Below are positions 7,341 through 12,880 of a stretch of 12,880 bases of DNA, in pieces (positions within the stretch are counted from its first letter, which is position 1; each line of letters begins with the position of its first letter). Location: assembly GCA_910588315.1 (NCBI GenBank), contig CAJUQF010000049.1, forward strand, positions 1 to 12,880, written 5' to 3'. The notes beneath the pieces were generated by a model that did no database searches, had not been told where the DNA came from, and saw only the letters and a list, made by a program, of their open reading frames with translations. The position numbers and the translations under genes were made by a program. The stretch is from an uncultured Christensenellaceae bacterium. GTDB lineage: Bacteria; Bacillota; Clostridia; Christensenellales; Pumilibacteraceae.

Positions 7341-9842
7341 ATGAAATTCAAGAAGTGCATAGCCGTTGCGGTGTCCGTTATGATGACCGTAGCCGCGACG
7401 GGGTGTTCCGGCGGCGAAACAGGCAAAAAAGCCGTTGACGCGCCGACGCTTGCGCTCGAATATAAGTTCGACGAGTCCGGCGGCTCGACGACCGTGGAAA
7501 CCGTAAGCGGAAAAAGTTATAAGATAAATTACGTTTTCGGCAGCGAGAATGCGGATAGCCTGTTTAAACAGCCGAATGATCCGTTGCGTCGTAGCGGCGT
7601 AAAGGGAAAGTCTCTGTACATGGACGGATTTTCGGAAAGTATAGCCAACAGAGATTTTGTCGTGCCGAAAAGCGCGGCGACGTTTTCCGCATGGGTCGCG
7701 CCGCGCGGATTCGAAAATCTCGCAAATTACGACGGCGGAAGTCTTGCCGACGGCAATCCTCGGCTTACGTCGGTACTGAATAAGGGCGACGTGGAGATGG
7801 GCGAGGGATTTCTGCTCGGTTACGGCAGGCTCGGCATGTGGGGTATCCAGCTTGCGCTGTATAACAAAGAGACGGGCGAAGATACCTTTGCGGCGTTTTA
7901 CGATCCGATAAACACATTGCCGCTGTATACTTGGTCTCATATAGCCGTCAGTTTCGACGGCAGCACCGGTTATATAGGTTTGTTCTACAACGGCGAGGCG
8001 GCTTACGAGGCGGTAATTCCAGAACTCGAACAGACCGAGATAGTGTCGTCCGAAGAGCCGCTGTACGTCGGATGCTACTCGAACCCTATGATCGAGTACG
8101 GCATCAAGCGGCAGTATACCAACGGGCTTTTGGACGAAGTTAAGATATACAAAGGTTCGATGTCGCCCAAAGCGGTCGAAAGTCTCTATACTTCGTATGC
8201 GAAAAACGGGCATCCCGAACTCGACTTTAAAGACATCGCGCTCGACAGCTCGGTGTACGACGGAGACAGATACCGTCCGCAATACCACGCCATACCGCCC
8301 GCGGTGTGGATGAACGAACCGCATTCGCCGTTCTATTACAAGGGCAGATATCACGTGTTTTACCAGCACAATCCGCAAGGTCCGTACTGGTCGCAGATAC
8401 GTTGGGCGCATATCGTCAGCGACGACATGGTACATTGGGAATACGTAAAAGACGCGGTGGTCCCCACGGCGGGGATCTGTCCCGAGGGCGTGTGGACGGG
8501 CGGCGCGTGCATAGGTCCCGACGGCACGCCGTGGTTAGTTATAACCGCCGGAACCAATACGAGCGGTTGGAGCGGACAGAACATCGCTTACGCGCATGCG
8601 GTCGATCCCGACGATCCCGATCTTACGGATTGGGTCGTAGAGGATAAGGTGGTGATCACTCAGCCCGGCGATAATTCACAGGGCGAGCGCGATCAATTCC
8701 GCGATCCGTTTACCTGGTACGACGACGAAACCGATATGTACTATATGCTCGTTTCCACTTCGATACCCGGTGCGGGCGGCTCGGCAAACATCTACACGTC
8801 GACGGATATGCGCGAGTGGGAATCGCAAGGCTATCTCTTCGAATGCGATTACAACCTGTACCCCGAACAGGGCGCGCATTGGGAATGCGTAGTAATGCTG
8901 CCGATATCCACAAAGGACGGCAGCGCGACAAAATACATACTTTTCGACTGTCCGCAGTACACCGTCGACGGGTATGTCGTCGATTGCTATTATTGGATAG
9001 GTACGTTCGACAAAACCGCTTGCAGATTTATAGCGGACGATCCCAAGCCGCGTCTTTTCGACATGGGCAGAGGCGTGTATACAGGACAGAACGGATTCTG
9101 TTTCCGTACCGATGAAGAAATCGAAGAGGGAAAGACGTACGAACAGGGCAGAACGGTGATCTATGCCATCGCGCAGGGCAAGGACGCAGGCACGGCGCAA
9201 AACTACAACGCCGGTTGGGCGCATAACTTTGCCATACCGCTTGAACTGTGGCTTGCCGATAACGGCAGAGACGTTTTGCGCGCGCCCATAAAAGAGACGG
9301 AAAGTCTGCGCGGCGAAACGCTGTACGAATACAGCGGCGCGGCGAAATCGGCAAGCGAGATAAACGACGCGATAGCGAATATACGCGGCGATATGCTCGA
9401 GATACGCGCGACGATAACGCTCGCGCCCGCGGCGGAAACGTATAAGGGCGGATTAAGCGTCAGATATAATCCCAATACGGTAAACGGTATGACCGAACGT
9501 TCCGATATAGTGTTTTCGAATAACGGCGTGTATATCGACCGTGCGGCGTCATCTCTGCTCGATTACGTCAACAAGCAGGAGAGCTATCATTGGAACAGTA
9601 CGGAACGCGAATACGAGATAACGATACTGCTCGACAGATCGATGCTCGAAGTGTATGTCGACGGCGTTATGAGCTTTACGACGCGCATATATCCAAAGTA
9701 CGGCGATTCCGATCATCTGCACGTATTCGACGACGGCGCGGGTATCAAGTTCACTTCGCTTGAGATATATCGCATGAAGGGCGCGTATAAGAATGACGTT
9801 GCGCCGCCGTATTACGGTAACGTCGGCAATCTTGCGGACTGA
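7341..9842 (+). CDS. GH32-family lipoprotein with N-terminal LamG-like domain and Glu in the nucleophile motif
   Basis: The 833-residue product has a lipoprotein signal (MKFKKC..., lipobox A19-T-G-C22). A LamG-like concanavalin fold covers about 37-285, with typical elements (FSAWVAPRGFEN, WSHIAVSFDGSTGYIGLFYNG, NGLLDEVKIYKGSMSP). A GH32 beta-propeller runs from about 311 (RPQYHAIPP, then YKGRYHVFYQHNPQGPYW), and a C-terminal sandwich with MLEVYVDGVMSFTTRIYP ends the protein. The stabiliser motif F-R454-D455-P and the acid/base motif W-E515-C are canonical. The nucleophile motif reads WMNEPHSP, with Glu326 where GH32 normally has Asp. The open frame extends upstream to 7170, but ATG 7341 has AGGAG 7 nt before it and opens the signal peptide. 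I infer a surface-tethered fructan-active enzyme, or a fructotransferase-like or binding variant; the changed nucleophile makes activity less certain than for the first enzyme. Confidence 0.9.
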   Translation: MKFKKCIAVAVSVMMTVAATGCSGGETGKKAVDAPTLALEYKFDESGGSTTVETVSGKSYKINYVFGSENADSLFKQPNDPLRRSGVKGKSLYMDGFSESIANRDFVVPKSAATFSAWVAPRGFENLANYDGGSLADGNPRLTSVLNKGDVEMGEGFLLGYGRLGMWGIQLALYNKETGEDTFAAFYDPINTLPLYTWSHIAVSFDGSTGYIGLFYNGEAAYEAVIPELEQTEIVSSEEPLYVGCYSNPMIEYGIKRQYTNGLLDEVKIYKGSMSPKAVESLYTSYAKNGHPELDFKDIALDSSVYDGDRYRPQYHAIPPAVWMNEPHSPFYYKGRYHVFYQHNPQGPYWSQIRWAHIVSDDMVHWEYVKDAVVPTAGICPEGVWTGGACIGPDGTPWLVITAGTNTSGWSGQNIAYAHAVDPDDPDLTDWVVEDKVVITQPGDNSQGERDQFRDPFTWYDDETDMYYMLVSTSIPGAGGSANIYTSTDMREWESQGYLFECDYNLYPEQGAHWECVVMLPISTKDGSATKYILFDCPQYTVDGYVVDCYYWIGTFDKTACRFIADDPKPRLFDMGRGVYTGQNGFCFRTDEEIEEGKTYEQGRTVIYAIAQGKDAGTAQNYNAGWAHNFAIPLELWLADNGRDVLRAPIKETESLRGETLYEYSGAAKSASEINDAIANIRGDMLEIRATITLAPAAETYKGGLSVRYNPNTVNGMTERSDIVFSNNGVYIDRAASSLLDYVNKQESYHWNSTEREYEITILLDRSMLEVYVDGVMSFTTRIYPKYGDSDHLHVFDDGAGIKFTSLEIYRMKGAYKNDVAPPYYGNVGNLAD

Positions 9843-9860
9843 ATAAAGGAGAGATGAGCT

Positions 9861-12371
9861 ATGAACGGTAAATCGAAATTTATTTTGTGTTTGGCGGCGG
9901 CAAGCCTTTTGGGCGCGGCGTTTATCGGTTGCGGCAGCGAAGATAAGACCGAACGCGTGTCGACCGCGCCGATAAACGGCGGATTCGAAAGCGCAGACCT
10001 TTCCGGCTGGTCGATAGAGTACGGCAATGCATTCGACGACGACTGCGTTTGTTCGGCAAAGACGTTCACGTTCGATTCGGACGTCAATCACAACGAGATA
10101 GAGATAGGCGCTACGGGCAATTGGTACTTAAGCGGAAAGGGTTTTCACGGACAATATTCCGGTGCGCGCACGGGCGCGATCAGATCGACGGAGTTCGTTT
10201 TGCCCGAGGACGGAACGGTCTCCATGAAGCTTGCCGGCGGCGCGCAGACTGTAGGTAAAGGCGGCGCGGCAAAGGACGCCGCCAAACTGTGCTACGTGGG
10301 AATATATCGCGCGTCGGACGATAGAATGATCGCGCGGCAGGTAAACGAATATTTCGTCGAGCACACGGAAGATTACGTAAATCCGGATAAATACGCAAAC
10401 GGCGTGTATCACACCGACAACTTCAGCGAATACACGCTTGACCTTTCCAAGTATGCCGGCGAAAAAGTATATATCCGCATAGTCGATAACGACGACAGCT
10501 GGTACTACGGATATTTTGCCGTGGACGATATACGCATAGGTTACGCCGACGAACAGTCCGAGGGCGATTACTTTGTCAAGACAAAAACTTACGTCAAGGA
10601 CGCGGCGAGCGAAAACGAATACGAAATAGTCAACGGCGGTTTCGAGACGGGCTCGCTCGCGGGCTGGACGATAGTGGAAGGCGACGCGTTTTCGGACGAC
10701 GGCGTCAATGCCGAGAGCGTTTGGTGGAACGAGAACATAACGTATTCGCGCGACGGCAACTATCATTACGGCAAATACCGTCCCGAGGCAACGGGCGTGA
10801 TGCGCTCGTCCGATTTCGTGCTCGGCGGCAGCGGTTATATCAGTTATAAGCTCGGCGGATGCAGCGACAACGGCAAGACGTTTTTACGCATTATGAAAAA
10901 GACGTCGAGCGGATACGAAAAGATAGCTCAGTTCTCGAATTTCAAATATTGGAATTTCCAATTCCCGTTTGTCGCCAACGGCATGCGCCTACTCAACATG
11001 GTGCAATACTATGTCGATCTGTCTGCGCATTTGGGCGAGACGCTGTGCATAGAGGTAGTCGACATCAACGATTCGGGCGACGAACTCGGCTGTCTCATTC
11101 TCGACAGCGTAAAAACATATTGGGAGAACAAACCGGTCTGGTACGACAGAGAGTCTTATCTCGCAGTCATCGATACGGATATCATGCCGGACAGCATATA
11201 TCAAGTGAAAAACGGCGGATTCGAGACGGGCGATCTTACGGACTGGACTCCGAGCTGGGAAGACGGCGAGACCGGTATCGGTGCGGTCACGGGCGATTCG
11301 CTGTGGTGGGATAAACATCCGTACAATAAGGCGGGCGATCATCTGTTCAGCGGTATCAATCGCGACGGCAAAGAGTACGAGAAGGAGACCGGTACGCTCA
11401 CAAGTTCGGAATTCGAAATAGGCGGCAGCGGCTGGATGACGTTTAAACTCGGCGGCGGCAAAAATCCCATGCTATGCTATATCTCCGTTGTGGATACCGA
11501 GACCGACGAGGAACTCGCGCGGTTCACAAACCGCATGTTCAGCGACAGGGGAGAATCTACCATAAACAGCGGCAGTAATCTTGCAAATATGGTGTGGTAC
11601 AAAGCAGATCTGTCCGCATTCATCGGCAGAAAAGTCAAGATCGTCATAACCGACAACGCGACGGGCGACTGGGGACTTTTGACTGTGGACAGCTTCGTCA
11701 CGTACTATCAGACGTACGCGTCGGTACCCAAAAAAGCAAACGTCGCTATAAACATGCTCACTTTGGCGGTGCTAGGCGAAGGCAGCAAGTATCAGGTGCT
11801 TAACGGCGATTTCGAGACGGGTTCGCTGTACGGCTGGACTATGATCGGCAATATCGCAGGCATATCGAGCGACGTTATATGGTCGGGCTGGGGCGAGAAC
11901 ATTTCGCACGACAAGGACGGCAACTATTTCGTCAGCGGCTGGGCAGGTGCGGAAAGCGAGAAAGGCACGCTTGTCAGCTCGGAATTTGAAATAGGCGGCA
12001 GCGGCTGGATAACGTTTAAACTCGGCGGCGGCAAAAATACCTCATTGTGCCGTATCGAGATAATCGACGCGGAGACAAACGAAGTTCTCGCTGCGTACGG
12101 AAATACGATGTTTACCGACGCAAACTTCAAGTCCATTGTACCCGGCACGATGAGCAATCCCGCCGACGCGTCCGAGTACGGCGTATACATGGCCAACATG
12201 ATAAGGTTCAAAGCCGACTTGTCTGCGATCAAAGGTCGCAAAGTCAAAATACGCATAGTGGACAACGCGACGGGCGATTGGGGCTTGATATTCGTCGACA
12301 GCTTTATCACATACTACGAATCGACCGACGATATTCCGGAAGACGCCGTGACGGCGACCGATTTGAAATGA
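9861..12371 (+). CDS. Surface lipoprotein of four tandem carbohydrate-binding-like beta-sandwich modules, no catalytic domain
   Basis: The 836-residue product begins with a lipoprotein signal (Cys24, preceded by F-I-G; Phe at -3 is unusual). Apart from short linkers, the rest is four copies of one module of 167-194 residues, about 35-228, 254-420, 447-616 and 644-819. Each opens NG-[GD]-FE-x3-L-x2-W, carries a Trp/Asn-rich strand, then a S-x-F/E-F-x5-G segment before KLGG or KLAGG, and ends with IVDN-like, a short turn and V-D-S/D-x-x-x-YY-type strands. Such NGxFE beta-sandwich modules occur next to glycosidase domains in large clostridial surface proteins, but here no GH32 or other catalytic motif is present. 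AGGAG (9847-9851) lies 9 nt before the ATG, and the gene follows the second GH32 gene after 18 nt. I infer a fructan-capturing surface protein, comparable in role to SusE/SusF-type binders of Bacteroidetes. Ligand and exact family are unproven. Confidence 0.8.
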   Translation: MNGKSKFILCLAAASLLGAAFIGCGSEDKTERVSTAPINGGFESADLSGWSIEYGNAFDDDCVCSAKTFTFDSDVNHNEIEIGATGNWYLSGKGFHGQYSGARTGAIRSTEFVLPEDGTVSMKLAGGAQTVGKGGAAKDAAKLCYVGIYRASDDRMIARQVNEYFVEHTEDYVNPDKYANGVYHTDNFSEYTLDLSKYAGEKVYIRIVDNDDSWYYGYFAVDDIRIGYADEQSEGDYFVKTKTYVKDAASENEYEIVNGGFETGSLAGWTIVEGDAFSDDGVNAESVWWNENITYSRDGNYHYGKYRPEATGVMRSSDFVLGGSGYISYKLGGCSDNGKTFLRIMKKTSSGYEKIAQFSNFKYWNFQFPFVANGMRLLNMVQYYVDLSAHLGETLCIEVVDINDSGDELGCLILDSVKTYWENKPVWYDRESYLAVIDTDIMPDSIYQVKNGGFETGDLTDWTPSWEDGETGIGAVTGDSLWWDKHPYNKAGDHLFSGINRDGKEYEKETGTLTSSEFEIGGSGWMTFKLGGGKNPMLCYISVVDTETDEELARFTNRMFSDRGESTINSGSNLANMVWYKADLSAFIGRKVKIVITDNATGDWGLLTVDSFVTYYQTYASVPKKANVAINMLTLAVLGEGSKYQVLNGDFETGSLYGWTMIGNIAGISSDVIWSGWGENISHDKDGNYFVSGWAGAESEKGTLVSSEFEIGGSGWITFKLGGGKNTSLCRIEIIDAETNEVLAAYGNTMFTDANFKSIVPGTMSNPADASEYGVYMANMIRFKADLSAIKGRKVKIRIVDNATGDWGLIFVDSFITYYESTDDIPEDAVTATDLK
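9963..10544 (+). repeat. Tandem module 1 of the four-module lipoprotein
   Basis: Encodes residues 35-228, the longest and most divergent copy. It opens INGGFESADLSGW and ends VDNDDSWYYGYFAVDDIRIGY. It has KLAGG where the others have KLGG, and carries an extra loop (YFVEHTEDYVNPDKYANG) in the middle. Confidence 0.75.
10620..11120 (+). repeat. Tandem module 2 of the four-module lipoprotein
   Basis: Encodes residues 254-420. It opens VNGGFETGSLAGW, has WWNENITYSRDGNYHYG and KLGGCSDNGK, and ends VVDINDSGDELGCLILDSVKTY. The late DNATGDWG signature of modules 3 and 4 is replaced by DINDSGDELG, so ligand contacts in that region may differ. Confidence 0.75.
11199..11708 (+). repeat. Tandem module 3 of the four-module lipoprotein
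   Basis: Encodes residues 447-616. It opens KNGGFETGDLTDW, has WWDKHPYNKAGDHLFSG and KLGGGKNPMLCYISVVD, and ends DNATGDWGLLTVDSFVTYY. It is the closest relative of module 4, including a near-identical DNA block at 11406-11465. Confidence 0.8.
11790..12317 (+). repeat. Tandem module 4 of the four-module lipoprotein
   Basis: Encodes residues 644-819. It opens LNGDFETGSLYGW, has the Trp-rich WSGWGENISHDKDGNYF and KLGGGKNTSLCRIEIID, and ends DNATGDWGLIFVDSFITYY. It shares the block 11979-12038 with module 3 at 58 of 60 bases. Confidence 0.8.
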
Positions 12372-12430
12372 TCGTACAACACCGCCGATAGCGGAAAAGA
12401 ATTATGTAATATTCCTATAGGGAGGATAAT

Positions 12431-12880
12431 ATGAAAAAAACATTGGTAGGGCTTACTGCGGCGCTCACGAGCTGTTTCACTTTCGCGCTGTGCGCTTGCG
12501 GCGGCGAAGATCCCGCAAAGCCGAAGACGCCGGAAAAGCTCAAGGACGGAGATGCGATCTCGCTTGTTGTCGGCGGTACCAAGAATACGGATCTCGGCGA
12601 ATATATCTCTATCGCCGGTACGAAAGCCGTGTACTCGATCGAATCGGCGAACGAACAGGTGGTGACCGCGGCAGTGGAAGATTCCACGGCAGAGTTTACC
12701 GCAGTGTCGCGCGGCATGACGACCGTAACCGCAAGCGCGGGCGACGTGAGCGTCGAGTTCGCGGTTACCGTGTACGGCAAAGCGGCGGCGTTCGATAGCG
12801 GCTCGATCTCATACGACCTCAGAACGGCGGACAGCGGTGCGTTAACGCTTGCGCCGAAAGCGGACAGCGGCGAAGACACG
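12431..12880 (+). CDS. Surface lipoprotein with bacterial Ig-like (BIG2-type) domain; 3'-truncated
   Basis: An open frame of 150 codons starts at ATG 12431 and runs off the window. AGGGAGG (12419-12425) lies 5 nt upstream and fixes the start. The product opens with a lipoprotein signal (MKKTLVGLT..., lipobox L20-C21-A22-C23) and a charged linker rich in Pro and Lys. A BIG2-like Ig domain covers about residues 43-116 (ISLVVGGTKN, VYSIESANEQVVTAAV, FTAVSRGMTTVTASAG, VSVEFAVTVYG), and what may be a second Ig-like domain starts after it. Its catalytic or binding part lies outside the window. Position behind two fructan enzymes and a binding lipoprotein suggests another surface protein of the same system, perhaps a further enzyme, but the function cannot be named from what is visible. 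Confidence 0.8.
   Translation, partial: MKKTLVGLTAALTSCFTFALCACGGEDPAKPKTPEKLKDGDAISLVVGGTKNTDLGEYISIAGTKAVYSIESANEQVVTAAVEDSTAEFTAVSRGMTTVTASAGDVSVEFAVTVYGKAAAFDSGSISYDLRTADSGALTLAPKADSGEDT

Noticed and set aside
12372..12430. Promoter or terminator in the spacer before the last gene
   Set aside because: Only a 4-bp stem (12382-12394) and an AT-rich stretch are present; no convincing -35/-10 pair or T-tract.
1..12880. Catabolite-response elements, CRISPR arrays, tRNA genes, insertion sequences or attachment sites
   Set aside because: Reading both strands gave no convincing match, no spaced direct repeats of CRISPR type, and no transposase or integrase motifs.

Overview
The window reads as one stretch of a fructan-harvesting operon from a Gram-positive, Firmicutes-type bacterium. 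All eight genes lie on the + strand, with spacers of 145 nt or less and a 17-nt overlap between the first two. The Gram-positive assignment rests on four lipoprotein-type signal peptides, a surface enzyme held by a C-terminal membrane helix with a short Lys-rich tail, a CUT1-type sugar ABC importer without its own ATPase gene, and strong AGGAGG-like ribosome binding sites. Codon use is distinctive: moderately GC-rich overall, with many GCG, GAC and TCG codons but also many ATA (Ile) codons. I infer an uncultured clostridial or Christensenella-like gut bacterium, but the sequence does not fix the taxon.

Layout from left to right: (1) the 3' part of a large multimodular GH32 enzyme, cut by the window edge just after the expected nucleophile motif, with Ig-like and lectin-like modules and a C-terminal membrane anchor; (2) a LacI-family regulator overlapping it; (3) a lipoprotein sugar-binding protein; (4, 5) two CUT1 permeases; (6) a second GH32 protein, a lipoprotein with an N-terminal LamG-like lectin domain and a Glu in place of the usual nucleophile Asp; (7) a large lipoprotein made only of four tandem copies of a beta-sandwich, carbohydrate-binding-like module; (8) the start of another lipoprotein with a bacterial Ig-like domain, running off the right edge.

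Proposed working model (inference): the surface enzymes cut levan, inulin or related fructans outside the membrane. The four-module lipoprotein holds the polymer at the surface. The binding protein and permeases import the fructose or fructo-oligosaccharides, powered by an ATPase encoded elsewhere. The LacI protein senses the sugar. The least ordinary parts are the Glu-for-Asp GH32 protein, the catalysis-free four-repeat lipoprotein with two nearly identical repeat segments, and hairpin-rich spacers that may set different expression levels within the operon. No tRNA, rRNA, CRISPR array, insertion sequence or integrase was seen, and no gene-free stretch exceeds 300 bases.
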